Shown here: positions 1 through 5,958 of the stretch, piece by piece | How positions within the stretch are numbered: the stretch's first letter is position 1 | Layout: every line of letters starts with the position of its first letter | From: an uncultured Opitutia bacterium | GTDB taxonomy: Bacteria; Verrucomicrobiota; Verrucomicrobiia; Opitutales; UBA953 | Assembly: GCA_903840235.1 (NCBI GenBank) | Contig: CAIMFE010000124.1 | Span: 1 to 12,678, forward strand | Direction: 5' to 3' | DNA length: 12,678 nucleotides | The notes under the pieces: generated by a model | Database searches by the model: none | Told to the model about the DNA's origin: nothing | The model's input: the letters and a program-made list of their open reading frames with translations, nothing else | Made by a program: the position numbers and the translations under genes

Positions 1-777
1 ATTAAATTAACGGCCGAGAATCATTTCCTCCCCGATTTAAAATCAATCCCAGCTGACGTTTTAGCTAAAGCCAAAGTATTAGTTTTAAATTACCCGAATA
101 ATCCGACCGGCGCCTGTGCGACTCTGAAGTTCTACGAAGAGGTCGTCGCTTTTGCGAAGAAGCATAATCTGATTGTGATTCAAGATGCTGCTTACGGTTC
201 GCTTCACTTTGGCACTGAGCAGGTTTCAATTTTACAAGTGCCTGGCGCTAAAGATGTCGCCGTTGAACTTCACTCACTTTCTAAGAGTCACAACATGACT
301 GGCTGGCGCATTGGTTTCGTCGCTGGCAACTCACTCATCGTGCGTGCTTATGGTGACGTGAAAGATAATTCTGACTCCGGTCAGTTCTTAGGAATTCAAA
401 AAGCTGGTGTTGCTGGTCTCGATGATGTTTCGATTCCTCGTGCGATCGCTGCTAAATATTCTCGTCGTATGGATAAGCTCGTGGGCGTTTTAGCAAAGCT
501 CGGTTTCCAAGTGCGTAAACCGGGTGCTGGATTCTTCTTATACATGCCCGCACCTAAATCTGCCACTGGTCCAACTGGCACTGTTCAATTTGATTCGGGC
601 GAAGCTTTTTCTCAGTGGATGATTTCTGAACATTTGATTTCCACCGTACCTTGGGATGATTGCGGATCCTTCGTTCGTTTCTCCGTGACGTTTGTTTCGG
701 AAAAAGGTGAAGCGGGTGAGGCCGAGGTGATTGCCGAGGTCGAACGTCGCTTAACCCCCTGGAAATTCAATTTCTAA
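1..777 (+). CDS. dapL: LL-diaminopimelate aminotransferase-like protein, 5' end off window
   Basis: The frame is open from base 1 to the TAA at 775-777, giving 258 visible residues. Family members are about 390-410 residues, so roughly the first third lies off the window. It is a fold-type I, PLP-dependent class I/II aminotransferase. The segment NYPNNPTGA is at visible residues 30-38, the cofactor-contacting Asp is in QDAAYG (residue 62), and the Schiff-base Lys is residue 95 in SLSKSHNMTGWRIGF. That segment and the later KDNSDSGQF closely resemble DapL, which converts tetrahydrodipicolinate directly to LL-diaminopimelate using glutamate, for lysine and peptidoglycan synthesis. The Arg in SFVRFSVTF is the likely carboxylate-binding Arg. 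It is a cytosolic enzyme. A related aspartate aminotransferase cannot be excluded without the N-terminus. It is followed after 70 bases by tRNA-Phe. Confidence 0.85.
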   Translation: MKLTAENHFLPDLKSIPADVLAKAKVLVLNYPNNPTGACATLKFYEEVVAFAKKHNLIVIQDAAYGSLHFGTEQVSILQVPGAKDVAVELHSLSKSHNMTGWRIGFVAGNSLIVRAYGDVKDNSDSGQFLGIQKAGVAGLDDVSIPRAIAAKYSRRMDKLVGVLAKLGFQVRKPGAGFFLYMPAPKSATGPTGTVQFDSGEAFSQWMISEHLISTVPWDDCGSFVRFSVTFVSEKGEAGEAEVIAEVERRLTPWKFNF

Positions 778-802
778 GAGATTTTCGCTAGTTTCTGTCG
801 GA

Positions 803-831
803 TTGACAGGGGCGGGGTTAATTGGTCAGAT
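803..831 (+). promoter_or_regulatory. candidate sigma70-type promoter for tRNA-Phe
   Basis: A perfect -35 box TTGACA lies at 803-808. At a 17-base spacing there is a weak -10, TCAGAT (826-831, 3 of 6 matches). Transcription would start near 838, about 10 bases before the tRNA. The -35 lies in a small inverted repeat, CTGTC (795-799) and GACAG (805-809). That repeat has no T-run, so it is not a convincing terminator for the upstream gene. Only the -35 is strong. Confidence 0.4.
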
Positions 832-847
832 TAACTTTCTAGTTTAT

Positions 848-923
848 GGCCTGATAGCTCAGTTGGTAGAGCAGGCGCCTGAAGAGCGCCGTGTCGTTGG
901 TTCGATTCCGACTCAGGCCACCA
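848..923 (+). tRNA. tRNA-Phe (anticodon GAA), CCA encoded
   Basis: The cloverleaf can be drawn in full. The acceptor stem is GGCCTGA (848-854) with TCAGGCC (913-919). The D arm is GCTC/GAGC with loop AGTTGGTA. The anticodon stem is GGCGC/GCGCC with loop CTGAAGA, placing GAA at 881-883. The variable loop is GTGTC. The T arm is GTTGG/CCGAC with loop TTCGATT and one G-U pair. The discriminator is A920 and the 3' CCA (921-923) is encoded. It delivers phenylalanine at UUC/UUU codons. Confidence 0.98.
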
Positions 924-931
924 CTTTAAGA

Positions 932-957
932 AACCCGTTTGAAACCTCAGACGGGTT
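932..957. terminator. hairpin between tRNA-Phe and the convergent gene, likely two-way terminator
   Basis: Bases 932-942 pair with 947-957 in an 11-bp stem with one G-U wobble and loop AACC. On the plus strand it is followed by ATCTTTTG and sits 8 bases after the tRNA. On the minus strand it overlaps the last bases of the 956-1711 gene's stop codon and is followed by TTTCTT. Both T-tracts are short, so termination may be partial, but the position between convergent units fits a shared terminator. Confidence 0.65.
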
Positions 958-1711
958 ATCTTTTGAAGAGTAAACGGAGGAGGTGAAATCTTTCGCCGTG
1001 ATCCAGCGGTGGCACAAAAGAATTATCAACGCCGTGGTTAATTAAAGTAATCCGTTTAGCTTCCTTACTTACTTTATCACCCTTGGTCGTTTCTTCTACC
1101 CATTCTGCCTTAACGATACCGAAGGGGATAGATTCATTGCGCCAGACAGTTCCCTCGATTTTGATGACCTGGTTTTTTACGAAGGGTGGATTTATATTAG
1201 TAGTACAAACCATATGCAATTTTTTGCATTCATAAGTTTTATTTTGGAAATCTAAGCGTTCAGTTTTTTTATCATCTACTAAAGTATTTTCCGTGGAGTA
1301 GCCCGCCGTCTTCGCAAGGAATTTAACATCTTCGGGCAGCATATACCATGGACCCGTTTTAGGATTCGAAAATAGAATTTCGGCAGAGGACTCCAGTAAT
1401 TTATTGGCGCCTTCACGATCTAGGTCCTTGGGTACTAAAAATCTTAAAGGGGCTTTTTCGCGTGACCCCAGCCAGGCCACGGGTTCGATGTTTAACCAAA
1501 TGTAAGCTTTGCCATTTACTTCGCCGGCTGCCCAAACGGAGAGTTTTATTTCAGGTACTTTATCCGTCGAAGGCACATCCGTGCGTGCTATTTCGTAAGT
1601 CGCCCACGAGCCTGCGGGTGGGAGATTTTCTGCAAAAATATTCCATTGGGCTTGGGCGTGCGTGCAGAGTCCGAGGGCGAGCCAGAGCCACCATTTTTTC
1701 GCTAGTTTCAC
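956..1711 (-). CDS. secreted protein of unknown function
   Basis: This is a 251-residue protein read from GTG at 1711 down to TAA at 956-958. I do not recognise the family. The N-terminus is a clear Sec signal peptide: Lys residues at 2, 5 and 6, a Trp/Leu-rich core, and a likely cleavage after THAQA (residue 21). A Cys at position 16 follows LGL, which is a poor lipobox, so a periplasmic or secreted protein is more likely than a lipoprotein. The mature part is about 230 residues, mixed and Trp-rich, with no further membrane segment. It contains two Cys close together (ECKKLHMVC), possibly a disulfide. A weak AGGG lies about 8-11 bases before the GTG. TAAAAT on the minus strand (1732-1737) could be a -10 box, though no good -35 accompanies it. 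It is divergent from the cimA unit and shows no functional link to it. Confidence 0.75.
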   Translation of the reverse strand: MKLAKKWWLWLALGLCTHAQAQWNIFAENLPPAGSWATYEIARTDVPSTDKVPEIKLSVWAAGEVNGKAYIWLNIEPVAWLGSREKAPLRFLVPKDLDREGANKLLESSAEILFSNPKTGPWYMLPEDVKFLAKTAGYSTENTLVDDKKTERLDFQNKTYECKKLHMVCTTNINPPFVKNQVIKIEGTVWRNESIPFGIVKAEWVEETTKGDKVSKEAKRITLINHGVDNSFVPPLDHGERFHLLRLLFKR

Positions 1712-1769
1712 TTTTCGACCCTAAATTGCTCATTTTACCCTGTCGAGTGCCTATCTTTTGCCTTTGTCT

Positions 1770-1798
1770 TTGACTCAATGTAAGGGCTTAATTTTAGT
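1770..1798 (+). promoter_or_regulatory. candidate promoter for the cimA leader transcript
   Basis: The -35 box TTGACT (1770-1775, 5 of 6 matches) is followed at a 17-base spacing by TTTAGT (1793-1798, 4 of 6). Transcription would begin near 1805, only about 6 bases before the leader peptide ATG at 1811. This would give a nearly leaderless start, which fits the absence of a Shine-Dalgarno sequence there. Its place upstream of the leader ORF and attenuator is what an attenuation system needs. Confidence 0.45.
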
Positions 1799-1810
1799 TA
1801 AATCTCTGCT

Positions 1811-1894
1811 ATGGAATGCACGATACAGTCATCGACGAATCCGACCTTGAGTGGTCGTGCCTTAATTCCTGCGATTATTATTATCGGGCGATAA
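1811..1894 (+). CDS. isoleucine-rich leader peptide of the cimA attenuator
   Basis: This is a 27-codon ORF from ATG at 1811 to TAA at 1892-1894, with an in-frame stop at 1799-1801 just upstream. The peptide ends ALIPAIIIIGR-stop. Codons 22-25 (1874-1885) are ATT ATT ATT ATC, four isoleucines in a row, two codons before the stop. Ile also occurs at positions 5 and 19, making 6 of 27. The next gene, cimA, opens the pyruvate route to isoleucine. Runs of the regulated amino acid near the end of a short upstream ORF define attenuator peptides such as IlvL and IvbL. The expected role is in cis: ribosome speed across the Ile codons reports isoleucyl-tRNA supply. No Shine-Dalgarno is visible. A shorter version from TTG at 1847 (15 codons) would keep the Ile run. 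The peptide itself probably has no function. Confidence 0.75.
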   Translation: MECTIQSSTNPTLSGRALIPAIIIIGR

Positions 1895-1895
1895 G

Positions 1896-1913
1896 TCCGC
1901 GAACGGATCGCAG
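1896..1913 (+). repeat. near-copy of a cimA coding segment, inside attenuator segment 2
   Basis: The 18 bases TCCGCGAACGGATCGCAG match cimA bases 2021-2037 (TCCGCGACGGATCGCAG, encoding part of LRDGSQ) except for one extra A. The two copies are 125 bases apart in direct orientation. The copy here is the antiterminator strand of the attenuator. Chance identity of this length within about 150 bases is very unlikely. Confidence 0.85.
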
Positions 1914-1922
1914 CAGCGAATT

Positions 1923-1960
1923 CCCGTTCCGCGGCAAATCGGAGCGGCGGTCTATCTTTT
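1923..1960 (+). terminator. intrinsic terminator arm (3:4) of the cimA attenuator
   Basis: CCGTTCCG (1924-1931) pairs with CGGAGCGG (1940-1947), 8 bp with one G-U wobble, around loop CGGCAAAT. After a C-C mismatch the stem can extend through two U-G pairs and one A-U pair to base 1951. The tail TCTATCTTTT (1951-1960) is T-rich but interrupted. It lies 26 bases upstream of the cimA ATG, so it would act before the gene. The imperfect U-tract suggests termination may be incomplete. Confidence 0.6.
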
Positions 1961-1986
1961 AACTCAACCCAACATTTACAACTAAC

Positions 1987-3543
1987 ATGGCTCGAAAAAT
2001 CGAAATCTATGACACTACACTCCGCGACGGATCGCAGGGGCTGGGTATCCATTTCTCGGTGGCTGATAAATTGCGCGTAGCTCAGGAGCTTGAACGTTTC
2101 GGCGTAACTTATATCGAGGGCGGCTGGCCGGGTTCCAATCCTCGCGATATCGAATTTTTTGCGGAAGCCCGAAAACTAAAATTTAAGAAAGCGAAACTCG
2201 CAGCCTTTGGATCTACTCGCAAAAAAGGTGTTCGTGCGGCTGAAGATGCTCAAGTTAAAGGCTTACTCGAAGTGCATACTCCGGTGGTTACTATTTATGG
2301 TAAGACATCGGCCCTGCACGTTCGTGAGGTTTTACGCTGCACGCCCGAAGAAAATTTAGCGATGATTGCGGATACTATCGCTTATTTGAAGTCGCACGGC
2401 CGTGAAGTTATTTACGATTGTGAACACGCCATCGACGGATGGAAGGAAGACCCTCAATACGCACTGGCTTGCTTTAAGGCGGCGGCGGATGCGGGCGCCT
2501 CACGGATTGTTTTATGTGACACTAATGGTGGATCTTTACCTGATGAAGTCGCTGCCTGCACACGTGCGGCGATGTCTGCCGTAAAGGCTGCGATAGGCAT
2601 ACACACGCACGATGACTCCGGATTGGCTTTGGCGAACGCTTTAGCCTCACTCGACGCAGGTGCGATGCATGTGCAAGGCACGATGAATGGTATCGGCGAA
2701 CGTACAGGTAATTGTGATTTAACTGCGGTGATACCGGTTGCTCAAATCAAACGCGGCTGGAGTTGTGTTCCAGCGAGTTCATTACGGCGCCTCACTGAAC
2801 TTTCTCGTTTTATCGATGGTGTAACCAATCAGGCACCTGATCCTCGTCGCCCTTGGGTGGGTGCGGCAGCGTTTGCGCATAAAGGTGGAACGCACGTGGA
2901 TGCGGTTAGAAAATTTTCGGCAGCTTATGAACACGTCGACCCCGCGACCGTTGGAAACGCGCGTGATGTCTTGGTGAGCGATCAGTCGGGTCGCAGTAAT
3001 TTATTAATGAAGGCGGCCGAGTTAGGAATCGAATTAGATAAAGATGCACCCTCCACCAAAGCAGCTTTAGAAGAGTTGAAGAAACTCGAACACCAAGGTT
3101 GGAGTTTCGAAGATGCTGATGCGTCGCTGGTTTTATTACTTCGCCGTCATTTAGGTAAGACTGCAGTGGTGCCATTTGAAGTCGTGAATTATAATGTATC
3201 GATCCAAGGTGGGAATAAGTCGGCTTCGTGCGAGGCCACCATCCGCACGCGCGTTGATGGAAAAGAGTCTTTGACCGTCGCGGATGGAGAAGGTCCCGTG
3301 CATGCTTTAGACCAAGCATTACGTAAGGCTCTCGTTAAAGCATTTCCTAAACTAAAAAAAGTTCATCTCGCAGATTACAAAGTTCGCGTACTGGCGGGCC
3401 AAGATGGCACTTCGGCGAAGACGCGCGTCGTGGTGCGCTCGACCGATGGCAAAAAATCCTGGGGCACCGTGGGCGTCAGTGCTAACTTGGTTGAAGCCTC
3501 TCTGCGGGCGATTGTTGAAGGCTACGCTCATGCCTTAGTTTAA
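1987..3543 (+). CDS. cimA: (R)-citramalate synthase
   Basis: CimA (518 residues, within the usual range of the citramalate synthase branch) condenses pyruvate with acetyl-CoA to (R)-citramalate. This is the first step of the threonine-independent route to 2-oxobutyrate and isoleucine. The N-terminal HMGL-like TIM barrel begins YDTTLRDGSQ, with metal-ligand Asp14. GGWPGSNPRD and the YDCEHAIDGW segment are typical of this branch rather than of LeuA. HTHDDSG gives the metal-binding His206 and His208, and GERTGNCDL follows. From about residue 390 a LeuA-type dimerisation/regulatory domain is present, normally the site of allosteric feedback, by isoleucine in characterised CimA enzymes. The ATG at 1987 is directly before the conserved start of the barrel and has no Shine-Dalgarno. 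The upstream leader peptide and attenuator add predicted control by charged tRNA-Ile. Homocitrate or isopropylmalate synthase is the alternative, less likely because of the Ile leader. Confidence 0.93.
   Translation: MARKIEIYDTTLRDGSQGLGIHFSVADKLRVAQELERFGVTYIEGGWPGSNPRDIEFFAEARKLKFKKAKLAAFGSTRKKGVRAAEDAQVKGLLEVHTPVVTIYGKTSALHVREVLRCTPEENLAMIADTIAYLKSHGREVIYDCEHAIDGWKEDPQYALACFKAAADAGASRIVLCDTNGGSLPDEVAACTRAAMSAVKAAIGIHTHDDSGLALANALASLDAGAMHVQGTMNGIGERTGNCDLTAVIPVAQIKRGWSCVPASSLRRLTELSRFIDGVTNQAPDPRRPWVGAAAFAHKGGTHVDAVRKFSAAYEHVDPATVGNARDVLVSDQSGRSNLLMKAAELGIELDKDAPSTKAALEELKKLEHQGWSFEDADASLVLLLRRHLGKTAVVPFEVVNYNVSIQGGNKSASCEATIRTRVDGKESLTVADGEGPVHALDQALRKALVKAFPKLKKVHLADYKVRVLAGQDGTSAKTRVVVRSTDGKKSWGTVGVSANLVEASLRAIVEGYAHALV
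2021..2037 (+). repeat. second copy of the 17/18-base repeat, within cimA
   Basis: TCCGCGACGGATCGCAG encodes part of the conserved LRDGSQ motif. It matches attenuator bases 1896-1913 except for one missing A. Because this copy is fixed by protein sequence, the attenuator copy is the more likely derived one. Confidence 0.85.
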
Positions 3544-3546
3544 TTA

Positions 3547-4593
3547 ATGAAGCCCCTATCGATTATTTTTCTGATGGCTTTAACTGTCTGTATGCAGGCA
3601 GCTAATTCGGTGGAATCTGTGCGCGTGGTTTCACCGCGTGTTCAATTAGCGACGAAGCTACAAATCCGTGATGTGAATGCGGATAAAACGATAGAGCCTA
3701 AATTAATTAATCGTCTTAAAGAACAAGATGAGCGCGCGGATCATCCAGTAGGCACCAAAAATTTTATTCAACGCTTCAACGATTTTTCCTTTTTGGAAAA
3801 AAGTCGGAAAGAGAAACTCGATGTCTATCTTCCCAGTGGTGAATGGAAAAATAATCGTCCCGCCGTATTATTTATCCACGGGGGTGGTTTTAAAGGAGGC
3901 GATAAGGCTGAGTTTCGCAGTGCGAGTGTGTGTGCAGATTTAGCACGAGTGGGCTATGTTGCCGTCAGTTGTAACTATATTTTATCCACCAAAGATAAGC
4001 CAGGAGTCTGGCCGCAGAATATTGCCGACTGTCGCGAGGCGGTAAGGTGGATGCGACAAAACGCTGGAGACTTGGGTATTGATCCCCAACGCATTGCCGT
4101 AGCTGGTGGTTCGGCCGGAGGTTACTTGGCGCTGATGGTTGGATTGACGGAGGAAAAACCTGAACTCGGTGGTAATCCTAATGCTAAAATCTCTTCCAAG
4201 GTTTCTGCTATCATTGATATGTATGGTGTAACTGGCAGTGGAAAGTATGCGAAAGATATGCTCGTTGATTTCGGGGCAGACACCGACAGAGTTTTTAGTC
4301 CATTAGGCCATGTTACTACCAAAAGTGTACCGGTGTTGATCTTACACGGTAATGCGGATAAGACTGTGGATATTAAAGAGTCTAAGAACTTAGAAGAAGC
4401 GTTGATTAAAAATAAAGTAGATTACAATTTTGTAGAGGTTGAAGAAGGTGAGCATACTTTTGATCTTCATCCTAAAGGGAAGGGTTGGAAGCTCTCAGGA
4501 ACTTTTAAAGGTCAACCCGAGTCTCGTACCAGCAATGACCCCGATATTAAGGCTGTTGTTGTTGAGTTTTTGGAACGCACCGTCGGGAAGTAA
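3547..4593 (+). CDS. secreted alpha/beta-hydrolase, esterase/lipase family
   Basis: The 348-residue protein has a signal peptide (MKPLSIIFLMALTVCMQAANS, cleavage near residue 19-21) and an alpha/beta-hydrolase domain like the HSL/BD-FAE carboxylesterases. The oxyanion-hole motif HGGGF is at 111-115, the nucleophile elbow GGSAGG has Ser189, the acid is probably Asp271 in HGNADKTVD, and His303 is in EGEHTF, giving a full triad. Residues about 25-90 precede the hydrolase core and carry no motif I recognise. It probably cleaves an ester outside the cytoplasmic membrane, for example a carbohydrate acetyl or feruloyl ester, but the substrate cannot be read from sequence. The ATG is 3 bases after the cimA stop with no Shine-Dalgarno, so it is probably co-transcribed with cimA and read by coupling. 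No metabolic link to isoleucine is evident. Confidence 0.86.
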   Translation: MKPLSIIFLMALTVCMQAANSVESVRVVSPRVQLATKLQIRDVNADKTIEPKLINRLKEQDERADHPVGTKNFIQRFNDFSFLEKSRKEKLDVYLPSGEWKNNRPAVLFIHGGGFKGGDKAEFRSASVCADLARVGYVAVSCNYILSTKDKPGVWPQNIADCREAVRWMRQNAGDLGIDPQRIAVAGGSAGGYLALMVGLTEEKPELGGNPNAKISSKVSAIIDMYGVTGSGKYAKDMLVDFGADTDRVFSPLGHVTTKSVPVLILHGNADKTVDIKESKNLEEALIKNKVDYNFVEVEEGEHTFDLHPKGKGWKLSGTFKGQPESRTSNDPDIKAVVVEFLERTVGK

Positions 4594-4652
4594 TTTTTAA
4601 AAAATCTTTACAATAGTGAAACCTAAGCGAAAGTTTGGGGTTCATTTGTTAT

Positions 4653-5795
4653 ATGAATGCATTGGTTTGTTTAATCCTTCTTAACTTTCTCTGGGTAGCG
4701 CCCTTGTTTGGGTACACCAGACAGGGAAATCCTGGCCCTTGGGGTGAACTCGTGGTCTCAAATATTTATTTGGAAGCGCCTGACTCGGTTATTGAAATTG
4801 TGGGCAAACCAGACCCAGTACCTCGTTGGACTTTTCCTGGTTTGTCCGCGAGTATGGTTAAGGACCTATTAATCCAATCGGGGGTCGATCTCGCTTTAGT
4901 TGAGCGTCTTACTTCATCCACTCAGTTGAAGACCAGTGGCGCCGAGATTGTTGTTTATCCCAAGTTGGAAGACTTATTGCAAATTAAGGGAGCTGTCCGA
5001 GATAAACTTTATAGCGAAATTTCTAAATATTCGCAGAACGACTATTACACTGACCCCGTATTTATTTTATCGGGTGACGTGGAAGAATGGTTGGCCGAAG
5101 CGACGCTGAATGCGAATCAGAAGGACGTGATTAGACAGTTGGTTTGGCACCGCGGAAATGCATTAGTGTTTAGCAATGTTGGGGTTTTACTCAGTTATGC
5201 CCAGAATGGGGAAGAAATTAAAAATACCCTCCGAGCGATTACCCGTTGTATGTCCTTAGTAGTTAGTAAGAAGTTTCCACTTAAGCAGGACCAGCGCGAA
5301 ACCTTCTTGCGTTATTGGATTAGCAATCAGCCAGAGTCTCCACGGATGACTTTTATTAAGGCTATCAGTCGAGAGACTGATATTAACGACACCGTAGATG
5401 TCATGCACTTCCTTCCCGTCATTATGCGGGAAAAACTTTATACATTTCCCTCGCTTAGAGACGGCGTGAAAGGTCGCTTGCCTGACTGTCACTGGACCTC
5501 GCTCAACTTTTTTAATCTCACCCCCCGCGATTATTATCGGAGCACTTCATTGGCAGCCATTCAGCTAACCCAGGCCTATAATCAAGTGTCTGGTCCTTAT
5601 CAGTTTGGCGACGTCTTGTGCTACACCGATAACGGCGATGGATTACACACCTGTGTTTATATTGCCGATAATATCGTACTCACTAAAAACGGGGAAAATA
5701 TTTTAGCCCCTTGGGTCTTACTCACCATTGAGGATGTTTCTAAGATTTATAAGCGCAGTCCGACTACTCAAATTCAGGCTTATCGCTTAAAGTAA
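4653..5795 (+). CDS. exported protein of unknown function, possible NlpC/P60-like C-terminal domain
   Basis: From ATG 4653 the protein is 380 residues. TTG 4635 would add six residues ahead of the hydrophobic segment, and I prefer the ATG because it starts a normal signal peptide (MNALVCLILLNFLWVAPLFG). I do not recognise the whole protein. The middle (about residues 50-240) is mainly helical in appearance, with no motif. The C-terminal 110 residues suggest a papain-like NlpC/P60 fold: Cys279 in DCHWTSLNFFN, then GDVLCY (319-324), His332 in LHTCVYIAD, and a following NGENILAPW. This order matches the Cys...GDxxxF...H...PW pattern of that superfamily, but it is a motif reading only. If correct it may be an envelope amidase or peptidase. 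TACAAT at 4609-4614 could be a -10 box, without a matching -35. The stop at 5793-5795 abuts the tRNA-Arg inverted repeat. Confidence 0.75.
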   Translation: MNALVCLILLNFLWVAPLFGYTRQGNPGPWGELVVSNIYLEAPDSVIEIVGKPDPVPRWTFPGLSASMVKDLLIQSGVDLALVERLTSSTQLKTSGAEIVVYPKLEDLLQIKGAVRDKLYSEISKYSQNDYYTDPVFILSGDVEEWLAEATLNANQKDVIRQLVWHRGNALVFSNVGVLLSYAQNGEEIKNTLRAITRCMSLVVSKKFPLKQDQRETFLRYWISNQPESPRMTFIKAISRETDINDTVDVMHFLPVIMREKLYTFPSLRDGVKGRLPDCHWTSLNFFNLTPRDYYRSTSLAAIQLTQAYNQVSGPYQFGDVLCYTDNGDGLHTCVYIADNIVLTKNGENILAPWVLLTIEDVSKIYKRSPTTQIQAYRLK

Positions 5796-5880
5796 GTCCG
5801 CTGTCCCCGACAGGAATCGAACCTGTATCCTCGGTTTAGGAAACCAATGTTCTATCCGTTGAACTACGGGAACGCGGACT
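5795..5880. repeat. 7-bp inverted repeat immediately flanking tRNA-Arg
   Basis: AGTCCGC (5795-5801) and GCGGACT (5874-5880) are perfect inverted copies lying directly outside the tRNA ends, separated from the acceptor stem only by the discriminator base at 5802. In the tRNA precursor the 5' leader and 3' trailer could pair and lengthen the acceptor stem by 7 bp. On the plus strand the same structure is followed by AGGTTTTTAG (5881-5890). Confidence 0.85.
5802..5873 (-). tRNA. tRNA-Arg (anticodon CCT), CCA not encoded
   Basis: On the minus strand the acceptor stem is GTTCCCG with CGGGGAC, including one G-U pair. The D arm is GTTC/GAAC with loop AACGGATA. The anticodon stem is TTGGT/ACCGA with loop TTCCTAA, giving anticodon CCT for AGG codons. 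The variable loop is GGAT. The T arm is ACAGG/CCTGT with loop TTCGATT. The discriminator is A, followed by GCG rather than CCA, so CCA must be added by the nucleotidyltransferase, unlike the tRNA-Phe in this window. A TATAAA -10-like box lies upstream (minus strand, 5895-5900) with no good -35. No T-run follows the tRNA on its own strand. Confidence 0.97.
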
Positions 5881-5923
5881 AGGTTTTTAGGGGGTTTATA
5901 ACCTCCGAGCAAGCCCTCATCAT

Positions 5924-5951
5924 TTGACATTTACCGAGATTTTTCTAGTTC
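5924..5951 (+). promoter_or_regulatory. candidate promoter of the TerC-family gene
   Basis: A perfect TTGACA lies at 5924-5929. The nearest -10 candidates are weak: TAGTTC at a 16-base spacing (5946-5951) or TTCTAT at 19. With either, transcription would start about at the ATG (5959), implying a leaderless or almost leaderless mRNA. This agrees with the lack of a Shine-Dalgarno sequence. Confidence 0.35.
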
Positions 5952-5958
5952 TATCTCC

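Larger units (their letters stand above)
1889..1960 (+). promoter_or_regulatory. transcription attenuator controlling cimA (isoleucine-responsive, predicted)
   Basis: Three mutually exclusive stems can be read. In 1:2 (1889-1910), CGA pairs with TCG and TCCG with CGGA around a CGAA loop, with a 4-base bulge. In 2:3, the antiterminator, CCGCGAACGG (1897-1906) pairs with 1924-1934 as 10 bp with one bulged C at 1930. In 3:4, the terminator, 1924-1931 pairs with 1940-1947. A ribosome stalled on Ile codons 1874-1885 should leave segment 2 free, so 2:3 forms and cimA is read. A ribosome reaching the stop codon at 1892-1894 should cover segment 2, so 3:4 forms and transcription stops. The pairings are seen directly. 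The ribosome reach (roughly 12-15 bases beyond the A-site codon) is general knowledge, and the regulatory outcome is inference. Confidence 0.7.

Noticed and set aside
971..1711. The 956-1711 protein as a lipoprotein
   Set aside because: Cys16 follows LGL, with Leu at -1 instead of Gly/Ala/Ser, while an AQA cleavage site for signal peptidase I fits better.
1560..1778. ORFs overlapping the start of the 956-1711 gene on both strands
   Set aside because: The 956-1711 frame has a proper signal peptide, whereas the overlapping frames give Arg/Ser/Pro-rich proteins without motifs.
1874..1894. TTATC-GGGC-GATAA hairpin (1881-1894) as the main regulatory stem
   Set aside because: It lies on the Ile codons and stop codon, would be melted by the translating ribosome, and is short and AT-rich. 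The downstream 2:3 and 3:4 stems explain control better.
1798..2052. 84-codon minus-strand ORF across the cimA leader and start
   Set aside because: It lies antisense to the leader peptide, the attenuator and the conserved cimA N-terminus. Its protein shows no motif and no plausible start signal, so it is a shadow frame.
2906..3319. 137-codon minus-strand ORF inside cimA
   Set aside because: It is fully antisense to the conserved C-terminal part of cimA, with a composition typical of a shadow frame and no recognisable domain.
4594..4652. Terminator between the esterase gene and the 4653 gene
   Set aside because: TTTTTAAAAAA is present but there is no GC-rich stem before a T-run, so I see no terminator there.
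5802..5873. tRNA-Arg as an integration (att) site of a mobile element
   Set aside because: No integrase, no second copy of the tRNA 3' end and no mobile gene is present. Neighbours look like ordinary chromosome genes.
5881..5958. Possible yybP-ykoY manganese riboswitch before the TerC-family gene
   Set aside because: Only 78 bases separate tRNA-Arg flank and ATG, and the likely transcription start is near 5958. There is no room for the roughly 100-base element and none of its pattern is visible.
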